DNA of 64,000 nucleotides. Origin: Modestobacter italicus. Lineage in GTDB: Bacteria; Actinomycetota; Actinomycetes; Mycobacteriales; Geodermatophilaceae. The notes beneath the pieces are model-generated. The model had not been told where the DNA came from and searched no databases. It saw nothing but the letters and a program-made list of their open reading frames with translations. Position 1 is the first letter of the stretch. Every line of letters begins with the position of its first letter. Both the position numbers and the translations under genes were made by a program. Of the stretch, positions 56,737-64,000 are shown one piece after another. The stretch covers positions 558,001 to 622,000 of the forward strand of contig NC_017955.1 of assembly GCF_000306785.1 (NCBI RefSeq), read 5' to 3'.

Positions 56737-57240
56737 TCAGCGCAGGCGTGCGTGCGGGTCCTGGCGGACGACCTGACCGTTGCGGACGACGGGCAGGTCG
56801 TGCTGCCGCTGGCCGGGGGCCTCGCGGCGGGCCAGGTCGGGCAGGTCCGACAGCGTCTCGAGGGTCTTCTCCGGCTTCTTGATCTTCTTGACCTGGCGGT
56901 AGCCGATGAACCCGGCGACCGCGGCGATGAGGACCAGGAGGGCGAAGACGATGAGGTAGGAGATCCACCGCGCCAGGCCCAGCCAGGTGAAGAACTCGGC
57001 GAGCGCGATGAAGAAGAAGATCGCGGCGAAGGCCAGCAGCACGCCGGCGGCGGCGAAGGCGGCAGCACCGATGCCGCCGCGCTTGGCCGAGACGGTCACC
57101 TCGGTCTTGGCCAGCTCGATCTCCGAGCGGATCAGCGTGGACATGTCGGCCATGGCGCTCTTGGCGAGCGTGCCGACCGAGGGCTCGGCGGGGCCCGCGG
57201 ACCGGACCGCCGGCTGGGTCGTCGAGACACTGTGGGCCAC
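56737..57240 (-). CDS. Phage-holin-family (PF07332-like) membrane protein
   Basis: A 167-residue protein with two adjacent membrane helices (AAAFAAAGVLLAFAAIFFFIALAEFF and ARWISYLIVFALLVLIAAVAGFIGY, about 58-115). An amphipathic start, MSTLIRSEIELAKTEVTVSAKRGG, precedes them. This layout is that of the actinobacterial holin-like/DUF1469 family (Rv3669). The C-terminus is basic. It overlaps no gene but starts the transcript leading to the epoxide hydrolase 7 bp later. The GTG at 57240 follows GGGAGGAG. No lysis role is implied. Confidence 0.85.
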   Translation of the reverse strand: MAHSVSTTQPAVRSAGPAEPSVGTLAKSAMADMSTLIRSEIELAKTEVTVSAKRGGIGAAAFAAAGVLLAFAAIFFFIALAEFFTWLGLARWISYLIVFALLVLIAAVAGFIGYRQVKKIKKPEKTLETLSDLPDLARREAPGQRQHDLPVVRNGQVVRQDPHARLR

Positions 57241-57356
57241 GGGTGGCTCCTCCCTGATCAGCGCCCGGATCGGCGCGTTCCTCGGGTGATCGTGCCGCAT
57301 GATCGCCACGCCCGCCGGTCCGGGTCACCCGGGTGAGTGCCGCGTCACCCGGGTCG

Positions 57357-58064
57357 TCAGGCGATGTCGCACAGGCAGGGGCAGTCCTCGACGTGCGGGA
57401 CCGCCTGCTGCCGCGGGGACAGCGGCCCGTCGGCGAACAGCAGGTCGTCGCACGCCGGCGGGCAGGTGCACACGGGGTCCGACCACAGCGGCAGGCCGAG
57501 CCGGAGCCGTTCCTGCACGCGCAGCTGGTGCTCCGCGAGCTCCTTGCGCCACCGTTCGCGCCACGCTGCTCGGGCCGCCTCGGCCCGGACGCGTGCGCGG
57601 TCCGCCGGGGCGTCGCCGGCCCGCGGCGGCTGGTGGTCCGGCGGGGTCCCCGCAGCCTTGCGCTGGCTGTCACGCCAGTCGCGGCGCCGGTCGAACGTGT
57701 ACCAGGGCTGAGGGCGGCTCCGATACCAGTCGGCATGCCACCACTGGTCGTCGCCGTAGCGGGTGTCCAGGTGCGCCGGGAAGTGCCGCCCCGCGCGGTC
57801 GCGGACCGCGTTCCGGTCCATCCCCCGCACCTCGCTGCCGGTCGCATCGAGCAGGCCCAGCCGCAGTCCGGCCAGACCTGCCGCCCGCACGAGCACGCCC
57901 ACCGGGAGGTCGCGCTGGCCGAGCTCCGCCCGCGCCACGGTCGACCGGGCCACCGCGAGGGCGTCGGCGAGCTCGCGCTGGGACAGGTCCGCAGTGCGAC
58001 GGATCCGCCGGAGCAGGGCGCTGAGCAGGCCCTCGTCCCCGGCGGCGGGCGGCGCATCCGTCAC
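57357..58064 (-). CDS. XRE-type HTH protein with Cys/His-rich C-terminus (paralogue B)
   Basis: A 235-residue paralogue of the gene at 33179-33823. The HTH (about 15-62) reads LLRRIRRTADLSQRELADALAVARSTVARAE across its helices. The middle block HLDTRYGDDQWW ... PWYTFDRRRDWRDS is shared. The tail has C199-x-C201-x3-C205, H224 and C228-x-C230-x-C232, the same spacing as in paralogue A except for the loop before His. It may be a DNA-binding sensor with a Zn or Fe-S site. It stands between the holin-like gene and acs, outside the conserved block order. Confidence 0.7.
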   Translation of the reverse strand: MTDAPPAAGDEGLLSALLRRIRRTADLSQRELADALAVARSTVARAELGQRDLPVGVLVRAAGLAGLRLGLLDATGSEVRGMDRNAVRDRAGRHFPAHLDTRYGDDQWWHADWYRSRPQPWYTFDRRRDWRDSQRKAAGTPPDHQPPRAGDAPADRARVRAEAARAAWRERWRKELAEHQLRVQERLRLGLPLWSDPVCTCPPACDDLLFADGPLSPRQQAVPHVEDCPCLCDIA

Positions 58065-58150
58065 CCGGACGATGGTGCCGTTCAGCCGCTCGCTCCGGGG
58101 CCGGCGTGCTGCAGCCTGTGGACGAGCTGGTGGTCCGGGGGTGGTCCCGG

Positions 58151-58195
58151 GACGCTCGTGCTCTGCTGCCTGGGAGGCAGCAGAGCACGAGCGTC
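58151..58195. terminator. 20-bp perfect hairpin upstream of HTH/Cys paralogue B
   Basis: GACGCTCGTGCTCTGCTGCC (58151-58170) pairs perfectly with 58176-58195 over TGGGA. The flank GGTGGTCCCGGGAC resembles GGTGGTCCTCGGAC at the hairpin upstream of paralogue A. It lies between the HTH gene start and the family 1 element closing acs, and probably ends acs read-through. Confidence 0.75.
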
Positions 58196-58227
58196 ACAGA
58201 TGACCTGCTGGACTCGGCCCCCTGCAC

Positions 58228-58286
58228 GGCCCCGCTGCAGGGGCCCGCGCTGAGCTTGCGAAGCGTGGGGGGCAGCGGGGTCCTTC
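58228..58286 (-). repeat. Post-stop structured element, family 1, copy 7
   Basis: It lies 1 nt behind the acs stop, in gene orientation. Outer arms are GCTGC/GCAGC, inner arms CGCT/AGCG, and the loop is TCGCAAGCTC. Confidence 0.8.
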
Positions 58287-58287
58287 C

Positions 58288-60252
58288 TCAGTCCTCGCTG
58301 GCGGAGGACGGCAGCTTCGAGCTGATCAGCTCCATCACCGAGGAGTCGGTGAGGGTGGTGACGTCGCCCAGTTCGCGGTTCTCCGCCACGTCCCGGAGCA
58401 GCCGGCGCATGATCTTGCCCGAGCGGGTCTTGGGCAGCTCCGCGACGACCATGATCTGCCGGGGGCTGGCGATCGGGCCGATCTCCTTGCGCACGTGCTG
58501 GCGCAGGGTCTTCACCAGGTCCTCGCCGGAGTCGACGGCGTCCCCGCGCAGGATGACGAACGCGACGATGCCCTGGCCGGTCGTCGGGTCTGTGGCCCCC
58601 ACCACGGCCGCCTCGGCGACCGTCGGGTGGCTGACCAGCGCGGACTCCACCTCGGTCGTGGAGATGCGGTGCCCGGAGACGTTCATGACGTCGTCGACCC
58701 GGCCCAGCAGCCAGATGTCGCCGTCCTCGTCGAGCTTGGCGCCGTCGCCGGCGAAGTAGACGCCCTGCCCGTACCGGGACCAGTAGGTGTCCACGTACCG
58801 GTCGTCGTCGCCCCAGATGGTCCGCAGCATCGCCGGCCACGGCTCGGTCAGCACCAGGTAGCCGGTGGCGCCCGGTTCGATCGGCTTGCCCTCCTCGTCG
58901 ACCACGCTGGCCGCGATGCCGGGCAGCGGGCGCTGCGCCGAGCCGGGCTTGAGCGTGGTCACGGCGGGCAGGGGGGTGATCATGTGCGCGCCGGTCTCGG
59001 TCTGCCACCAGGTGTCCACGATCGGGCAGCGGCCGCCGCCGATGTGCGTGTGGTACCAGAGCCACGCCTCGGGGTTGATCGGCTCACCGACCGACCCGAG
59101 CAGCCGCAGCGAGGAGAGGTCGAACCCGGCCGGGACGTCCTCGCCCCACTTCATGAACGTGCGGATCGTGGTGGGCGCGGTGTAGAGCACCGTGACCCCG
59201 TACTCCTGGACGATCTCCCACCAGCGACCGCGGTGCGGGGTCTCCGGCGTGCCCTCGTACATCACCGAGGTCGTCCGGTTCGAGAGCGGGCCGTAGACGA
59301 TGTAGCTGTGGCCGGTGACCCAGCCGACGTCGGCCGCCGTCCAGAAGACGTCGGTGTCGGGCTTGATGTCGAAGACCGCCCAGTGGCTGTAGCTGACCTG
59401 GGTCAGGTAGCCGCCGGTGGTGTGCAGGATCCCCTTCGGCTTCGCCGTCGTGCCCGAGGTGTACATGATGTAGAGCGGGTGCTCGGCGTCGAAGGCCTCG
59501 GCCTCGTGCTCGGCCGGCTGGCGGTCGACGAGCTCGTGCCACCAGACGTCGCGGCCCTCGGTCCACTCGACGTCGGTCTCGGTGCGCCGGACGACCAGCA
59601 CGCTGCGTACGCCCTCGGTCTTGGTCAGCGCCTCGTCGACGTTCGGCTTCAGCGCGCTCGGCGCCCCCCGCCGGTAGCCGCCGTCGGCGGTGATCACGAC
59701 CTTCGCGTCGGCGTCGGTGATCCGGCTGGCCAGCGCGTCGGGGGAGAACCCGCCGAAGACGACCATGTGGACGGCGCCGATCCGCGCGCAGGCCAGCATC
59801 GCGACGACGGCCTCGGGGATCATCGGCAGGTAGATCGCGACCCGGTCGCCGGCCTGGACCCCGAGCTCGACCAGCGCGTTGGCCGCCTTGCAGACCTCGT
59901 CCTTGAGCTGGGCGTAGGTGAGCGTGCGGGTGTCACCGGGCTCGCCGATCCAGTGGTAGGCGACCTGGTCGCCGTGGCCGGCGTCGACGTGCCGGTCCAC
60001 GCAGTTCACCGCGACGTTGAGCTTCCCGCCGACGAACCACTTCGCGAACGGCGGGTTGCTCCAGTCCAGCGCCTGGTCCCAGGGCTGCGCCCAGTCCAGC
60101 CGCCGGGCGGCCTCCTCCCAGAACCCCACCCGGTCGGCGGCGGCGCGGTCGTAGACGTCCGGTCCGACGTTGGCGGCGGCGGCGAGCGCCTCCGGCGGCG
60201 GGAAGCCGCCCTCGGGGTTGGTCAGGCCGTGGGCCTCGGTCGTCTCGCTCAT
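58288..60252 (-). CDS. acs: Acetyl-CoA synthetase
   Basis: A 654-residue AMP-forming acetate-CoA ligase. Adenylate-forming motifs are [39 protein letters not shown] and the hinge [31 protein letters not shown] read across three motifs. The catalytic Lys is K613 in [12 protein letters not shown], the residue acetylated by Pat-type enzymes in other bacteria to switch the enzyme off. The ATG at 60252 follows GGAGGTG. It closes the conserved block (Rv3667 in Mycobacterium) and allows growth on acetate. Confidence 0.97.
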   Translation of the reverse strand: MSETTEAHGLTNPEGGFPPPEALAAAANVGPDVYDRAAADRVGFWEEAARRLDWAQPWDQALDWSNPPFAKWFVGGKLNVAVNCVDRHVDAGHGDQVAYHWIGEPGDTRTLTYAQLKDEVCKAANALVELGVQAGDRVAIYLPMIPEAVVAMLACARIGAVHMVVFGGFSPDALASRITDADAKVVITADGGYRRGAPSALKPNVDEALTKTEGVRSVLVVRRTETDVEWTEGRDVWWHELVDRQPAEHEAEAFDAEHPLYIMYTSGTTAKPKGILHTTGGYLTQVSYSHWAVFDIKPDTDVFWTAADVGWVTGHSYIVYGPLSNRTTSVMYEGTPETPHRGRWWEIVQEYGVTVLYTAPTTIRTFMKWGEDVPAGFDLSSLRLLGSVGEPINPEAWLWYHTHIGGGRCPIVDTWWQTETGAHMITPLPAVTTLKPGSAQRPLPGIAASVVDEEGKPIEPGATGYLVLTEPWPAMLRTIWGDDDRYVDTYWSRYGQGVYFAGDGAKLDEDGDIWLLGRVDDVMNVSGHRISTTEVESALVSHPTVAEAAVVGATDPTTGQGIVAFVILRGDAVDSGEDLVKTLRQHVRKEIGPIASPRQIMVVAELPKTRSGKIMRRLLRDVAENRELGDVTTLTDSSVMELISSKLPSSASED

Positions 60253-60380
60253 GCGGCACCTCCGGATCAGGGCGCCGCCTCCGCACACGGCGCCGTCTCT
60301 CGGGGACAACCTATGGCCCCGGTCACCGCCCCGTCAGGTCGGTGCGCGACGGGAAGCCGGCGACTGGGCAGACTGGCCCG

Positions 60381-61094
60381 GTGACCGACGACGCGTCCCA
60401 GGCGCTGGTCGCCGCCCGGGTGCCCGGTGCGGCCGCGCTCGGCCTCGTCGCACCGCCGTCGGCCGCGGTCGTGCCCGGCGTGCTGCTGGCCGACCCGGCC
60501 TGGACCGCCGAGATGCTGGCGGCGCGTGCCGCCCGGCAGCGCACCGAGGACCGCCGGGTGCTGGCCACCGTGTGGTGGTACTCGACGTCCAGCGTGCTGC
60601 TCGGTCCGGTGCTGGCCGGGCTGGTCACCGGCGTCGGGCTGTCCGCCCGGCTCGGCGACACCACGGTGCACGCCCTGGAGGGTCCTGTGCCCATCGCGGC
60701 GACGACCACCGGCCGCAGCGCCGCCCACCTGGTCGAGGACCTGCGGACGACGCTCGGCGCGGTCGTCGCCGCGGTGGCCGAGGCCGGTGGCACCCGGGAG
60801 CGGCCGCTCTGGGCGATCGCCACCGACTCGCTGGCCAACCGGCTGCTCGCCGTCGGCCGCGCGGTCGGCGACGTGCCGGCGGCGACCGCGCTGGCCGGAC
60901 CGCTGGCCGCGGCGGTCGGGGCGCCGCTGCCGGCACCGCGCTACGTCGACGTCCGCGGGGTGCGGTTCACCCGGCGGGCGTCGTGCTGCCTGCTCTACCG
61001 CGTGCCGCACGAGCCGATGTGCACCTCCTGCCCGCACCGGGACCCGGCGACACGGCAGGTGCTGCTGGAGGACGCCGCGGAGCGCTGGGGCTGA
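60381..61094 (+). CDS. FhuF-like (2Fe-2S) ferric reductase family protein
   Basis: About 237 residues. The C-terminus carries C202-C203-x10-C214-x2-C217 (SCCLLYRVPHEPMCTSCPH), the distinctive [2Fe-2S] pattern of FhuF, which reduces ferric iron from hydroxamate siderophores. The N-terminal part is Ala-rich and poorly conserved, as is usual in this family. No siderophore transporter lies nearby. The GTG at 60381 sits 6 nt behind CAGACT. The gene is divergent from acs across 128 bp without other visible features. Confidence 0.72.
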   Translation: MTDDASQALVAARVPGAAALGLVAPPSAAVVPGVLLADPAWTAEMLAARAARQRTEDRRVLATVWWYSTSSVLLGPVLAGLVTGVGLSARLGDTTVHALEGPVPIAATTTGRSAAHLVEDLRTTLGAVVAAVAEAGGTRERPLWAIATDSLANRLLAVGRAVGDVPAATALAGPLAAAVGAPLPAPRYVDVRGVRFTRRASCCLLYRVPHEPMCTSCPHRDPATRQVLLEDAAERWG

Positions 61095-61101
61095 GCGCGG
61101 G

Positions 61102-61641
61102 TCAGCCGGCGGCGCGGCGGGCCCGGTAGGCGGCCGCGTGCTCCCGGTTGGCGCAGCTGCTGTCGCAGAACCGGCGGCTGCCGTTCCGGGTGAGGTCCAC
61201 CAGCGCGTCGTCGCAACCGTGCGCCGCGCACCGCCGCAGCCGGTCGAGGGCGTCGCCGCGGACCACGTCGGCCACCGCCATCGCCGCCTCCACGCCCATC
61301 CGGTCGGCCACCGACGCGCTCGGCTCGGTGGCGTGCACGTGGTAGCCCCAGTCGTCGTGCCGGACCAGCTGCGGGAGCGCGTGCCCGTCGCGGAGCAGCC
61401 GGTTCACCACCGCGACCACGCCGTCCTCGTCGGTGTCCCAGATGCCGGCCAGCACCGCGCGCAGCTGGTGCACCTCGGCCAGCTCGGCCTCGTCGCCGAC
61501 CCGGCTGCCGGTGAACTCCCAGGTGTCCAGGAAGGCCGCCAGGGCCCCCGGGTCGGGCAGCCGTTCCTCGCCGTCCGCCGCGGTGTTCACCAGTGCGGCC
61601 GCGGCGGCCAGCGCCATCTCGGTGTCATGGGCAAACAGCAT
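61102..61641 (-). CDS. CGNR zinc-finger transcriptional regulator
   Basis: A 179-residue protein of the CGNR/ABATE family. The N-terminal helical ABATE domain begins LAAAAALVNTAADGEERL. The C-terminal zinc finger has CAAHGCDDALVDLTRNGSRRFCDSSCANREHAAAYRAR read in two parts, with four Cys and the CxNR signature in the form CANR. Such proteins are thought to be transcription factors. It is divergent from the EamA exporter, with repeated CTCCTGAC motifs between, so it probably controls both. Confidence 0.9.
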   Translation of the reverse strand: MLFAHDTEMALAAAAALVNTAADGEERLPDPGALAAFLDTWEFTGSRVGDEAELAEVHQLRAVLAGIWDTDEDGVVAVVNRLLRDGHALPQLVRHDDWGYHVHATEPSASVADRMGVEAAMAVADVVRGDALDRLRRCAAHGCDDALVDLTRNGSRRFCDSSCANREHAAAYRARRAAG

Positions 61642-61642
61642 G

Positions 61643-61700
61643 TGACTCCTGACTCTGCTAGCGTCCCGATGTCAGGAGCGTACGTCCGTTGACTCCTGAC
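61643..61700. promoter_or_regulatory. Three copies of CTCCTGAC in the CGNR/EamA divergent promoter
   Basis: TGACTCCTGAC occurs at 61643-61653 and again at 61690-61700. The inverted core GTCAGGAG lies at 61671-61678. Between the copies is TAGCGT (61659-61664). The arrangement is typical of an operator array for the divergent regulator. Confidence 0.6.
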
Positions 61701-61715
61701 GAGGAGGTGGCTGCC

Positions 61716-62687
61716 GTGCTCGACCGCCGGACCGGACTCGTGGGACTGCTGCTGGCGCTGCTCTCCGCTGCCGCCTTCGGCACCTCCGGGGTCTTCGCCA
61801 CGGGCCTGCTGGACGCCGGCTGGACCGCCGGCTCCGCGGTCACCGCGCGCATGGCCGTCGCGGCGCTCGCGCTGACCGTGCCCGCCGTGGTCCAGCTGCG
61901 TGGCCGGTGGGGGCTGCTGCGCGCCAACGCCGGCGCCGTGCTGGCCTTCGGCGTGCTCGCGGTCGCGCTGCCCCAGCTCGCTTACTTCCTCGCCGTGTCC
62001 CGGCTGTCGGTCGGGGTGGCGCTGCTGCTGGAGTACTGCGGCGTCCTGCTGGTCGTGCTGTGGGTCTGGGCCCGGCTCGGGCAGCGCCCCAGCGCGGTCA
62101 CCGGCGCCGGGGTGGTCGTCGCACTGGTGGGACTGGTGCTCGTGCTCGACGTCGTCCGTGGTGCCCGGATCGACCCGGTCGGTCTGGGTTGGGGCCTGCT
62201 CGCCGCCCTCGGACTCGCCTCCTACTTCGTGCTGTCCGCCCGGACCGACGACGCGCTGCCACCGCTGGCCAGCGCCTGGGCGGGGCTCACCGTCGGGGCA
62301 CTGGGCCTGGGTGCGGCGGCTGCGGTCGGCGTCCTGCCGTGGCGGACGACCGCCTCCGACGTCGTGTTCGCCGGGCGGTCGACCAGCTGGCTGGTGCCGG
62401 TCCTCGGACTGTCGCTGCTCGCGGCGGCCTTCGCGTACGCCACCGGGATCGCCGCCGTCCGGCGGCTGGGCTCGCGGCTGAGCTCGTTCGTCGGGCTCAG
62501 CGAGGTGCTGTTCGCGGTGGCGGCCGCCTGGCTGGCGCTGGGGCAGCAGCCGGGGGCCGTCCAGCTGGTCGGCGGCGTCGTCGTCCTGGCCGGGATCGTG
62601 CTGGTCCGGTTGGGCGAGCGGCCGCCCGGGGAGCCGGCGGTCGACGTCGACCCGGTGCTGGCGGCGGACGACGCGACGGCCCGGTGA
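61716..62687 (+). CDS. EamA/DMT family exporter
   Basis: A 323-residue membrane protein with ten predicted helices and two EamA repeats. The first repeat starts LVGLLLALLSAAAFGTSGVFA and the second LGWGLLAALGLASYFVLSAR. The end of each repeat has the typical VGVALLLEYCGVLLVVLW and LSSFVGLSEVLFAVAAAWLALGQ. Members export amino acids, nucleosides or other metabolites. The GTG at 61716 is favoured because GAGGAGG lies 8 nt upstream. GTG at 61707 is an alternative. Likely regulated by the divergent CGNR protein. Confidence 0.9.
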   Translation: MLDRRTGLVGLLLALLSAAAFGTSGVFATGLLDAGWTAGSAVTARMAVAALALTVPAVVQLRGRWGLLRANAGAVLAFGVLAVALPQLAYFLAVSRLSVGVALLLEYCGVLLVVLWVWARLGQRPSAVTGAGVVVALVGLVLVLDVVRGARIDPVGLGWGLLAALGLASYFVLSARTDDALPPLASAWAGLTVGALGLGAAAAVGVLPWRTTASDVVFAGRSTSWLVPVLGLSLLAAAFAYATGIAAVRRLGSRLSSFVGLSEVLFAVAAAWLALGQQPGAVQLVGGVVVLAGIVLVRLGERPPGEPAVDVDPVLAADDATAR

Positions 62688-62691
62688 GCGC

Positions 62692-62722
62692 TGACGGGGC
62701 CGGGCGTCGACCGGCCCCGTCA
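62692..62722. terminator. Bidirectional terminator between eamA and hflX
   Basis: TGACGGGGCCGG (62692-62703) pairs perfectly with 62711-62722 over a 7-nt loop, between convergent genes. Confidence 0.75.
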
Positions 62723-62769
62723 CCGCGTGCGGTCAGGCGGCGACCCGGGCGCGGACTGGCCGGGGCGGG

Positions 62770-63933
62770 TCAGCCGGGCGGCAGCGCCCGGTCGATCGCG
62801 GCACGCAGGTCCTCGATGCCCTCCCCGGTGAGCGCTGAGACGGCGACGGCGTCCGGGTAGGCCGAGCGCAGCGCCGCCAGCCACTCCGGCGGGGCGACGT
62901 CCACCTTGTTGAGCGCGAGCAGCTCGGTGTGGTCCCGGGCGCCGATCTCGTAGAGCACGCCGCGCACCGTCGTCACCTGGTCCATGGCGTCCGGCGCCGA
63001 CGCGTCGACGACGTGCAGCACCAGGTCGGCCTCGACGACCTCCTCCAGGGTCGAGCGGAACGCGTCGACCAGCTGGTGCGGCAGGTGCCGGACGAAGCCC
63101 ACCGTGTCGGTGAGCGTGTACCGGCGGCCGCCGGGCGAGCGGGTCTGGCGGACCGTCGGGTCCAGGGTGGCGAACAGCGCGTCCTGGACCAGGGCGTCGG
63201 CACCGGTCAGCCGGTTGAGCAGCGCGGACTTCCCGGCGTTGGTGTAACCGGTGATCGCCACCGAGGGCACCTGGTTGTGCCGCCGCCGGGAGCGGGTGCG
63301 CGCGCGGCGGCGGCCGGTCTCGGCCACCTGCCGGCGCAGCAGCGCCATCCGTCGCCGCAGGTGCCGTCGTTCGGTCTCCAGCCGCTGCTCACCGGGTCCG
63401 CGGACGCCGATCCCCGCGCCGCCGGCGACCCGGCCACCGCCGACCCGGGACAGCTCGGTGCCCTGCCCGCGCAGCCGGGGGAGCTGGTAGGCCAGCTGGG
63501 CCAGCTCGACCTGCGCCCGGCCCTCGCTGCTGCGGGCGTGCTGGCCGAAGATGTCCAGGATCAGCGCCGTCCGGTCGACGACCCGGGCCGCCAGCCGCTC
63601 CTCGAGGTTGCGGACCTGCGCCGGGCTGAGCTCGCCGTCGGCGATCACCATCCCCGCCTGGCGCTCGCGGACCAGGCCGGCCAGCTCGGCCACCTTGCCG
63701 GAGCCCAGGTAGGTCGCCGGGTCGGGCTCGTCCCGCGCCTGGGTCAGCCGGCCGACGACGGCCACCCCGTCGGTCTCGGCGAGGCGCTCCAGCTCGTCGA
63801 GCCCGCCGGCCGCCTCACCGGAGGCCTCCAGCCCGAGCAGGACGGCGCGGGCTCCGTCGTCCTGACCGGCCGCGGGGTCGTCGGCGGACAGCAGAGCGGT
63901 GCCGCCGGAGCGGACGAGCCAGGGACCGGGCAT
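62770..63933 (-). CDS. hflX: GTPase HflX
   Basis: A 387-residue HflX GTPase, which splits or rescues stalled 70S ribosomes under stress. The N-terminal ND1 domain has PATYLGSGKVAELAGLV and DGELSPAQVRNLEERLAARVVDRTALILDIF (two motifs). The subdomain RGPGEQRLETERRHLRRRMALLRR follows. The G domain has GYTNAGKSALLNRL (about 228-241), the switch LTDTVGF and NKVD. The N-terminus is shorter than in mycobacterial HflX, and a longer start beyond the window cannot be excluded. GGAGG lies about 7 nt before the ATG. Confidence 0.95.
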   Translation of the reverse strand: MPGPWLVRSGGTALLSADDPAAGQDDGARAVLLGLEASGEAAGGLDELERLAETDGVAVVGRLTQARDEPDPATYLGSGKVAELAGLVRERQAGMVIADGELSPAQVRNLEERLAARVVDRTALILDIFGQHARSSEGRAQVELAQLAYQLPRLRGQGTELSRVGGGRVAGGAGIGVRGPGEQRLETERRHLRRRMALLRRQVAETGRRRARTRSRRRHNQVPSVAITGYTNAGKSALLNRLTGADALVQDALFATLDPTVRQTRSPGGRRYTLTDTVGFVRHLPHQLVDAFRSTLEEVVEADLVLHVVDASAPDAMDQVTTVRGVLYEIGARDHTELLALNKVDVAPPEWLAALRSAYPDAVAVSALTGEGIEDLRAAIDRALPPG

Positions 63934-64000
63934 GGGAGGTGCCTCCGTGCGGAGACCGGGGGCGGACTCTGCTCGTCGCTGCGCCGTCGGGACGGCGTCC

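Overview
The window is about 64 kb of very GC-rich DNA with GTG starts, dense overlapping genes and typical actinobacterial gene content. The gene order from the tandem CNNM-type CBS genes to acetyl-CoA synthetase (about 40.0-60.3 kb) follows the conserved actinobacterial block known from Mycobacterium tuberculosis as Rv3667-Rv3683. Base composition and gene content suggest a Geodermatophilaceae-like organism (Blastococcus, Geodermatophilus, Modestobacter), but the family is inferred and was not tested. I see no prophage, insertion sequence or CRISPR array.

Layout. 0-4.2 kb: a cut-off MFS exporter with a divergent TetR regulator, ybaB-recR, a Rieske protein, a double-VOC protein and a small membrane protein. 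4.2-12.1 kb: a large TPM-domain membrane protein, then a complete peptide-type ABC importer with a fused double ATPase. 12.1-14.3 kb: a VOC-HxlR pair and a pirin. 14.3-23.2 kb: a long minus-strand operon for oligosaccharide use (binding protein, two permeases, MsmX-type ATPase, GH1 beta-glucosidase, SDR, GH105-like hydrolase), with a divergent LacI regulator and two operator-like palindromes. 23.3-26.8 kb: a translationally coupled trio of circularly permuted ATP-grasp, alpha-E and transglutaminase. 26.9-31.2 kb: a GNAT-like protein, a surface protein with a LAYTG sorting signal, and an ABC-F ATPase. 31.3-38.0 kb: leuA with a leader-peptide attenuator, an HTH/Cys-rich protein, a phospholipase D-like protein, and lysC-asd. 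38.2-42.6 kb: an S9 peptidase, two CNNM-type proteins and tRNA-Pro(CGG). 42.7-60.3 kb: phosphoesterase, YqeY, PASTA-type penicillin-binding protein, paired ArsA-type ATPases, DUF4177, Rid, NUDIX, Crp, nth, TlpA-like lipoprotein, CoA-NUDIX, marP, epoxide hydrolase, holin-like protein, a second HTH/Cys-rich paralogue and acs. 60.3-64 kb: an FhuF-like reductase, a CGNR regulator divergent from an EamA exporter, and hflX.

The most striking unexplained structure is a family of about 57-bp elements placed just behind stop codons and oriented with the gene. At least six copies share constant blocks and a constant 10-nt loop, while two helices vary by compensating changes in both arms. One copy has been absorbed into the reading frame of the ATP-grasp gene. 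A second, unrelated family of post-stop elements occurs three times, and two of its copies bracket a NUDIX gene. Other points are a pair of HTH proteins with a shared Cys/His tail and related upstream hairpins, a clear leuL leader peptide, a fragment of a cupredoxin coupled to marP, and at least eight promoters whose -10 box sits 6-7 nt before the start codon (leaderless transcription).

No stretch longer than 300 bases lacks a gene. The longest gaps (about 200-230 bases at 29.1, 38.0, 52.0 and 58.1 kb) hold promoters, repeats or hairpins that are listed separately.
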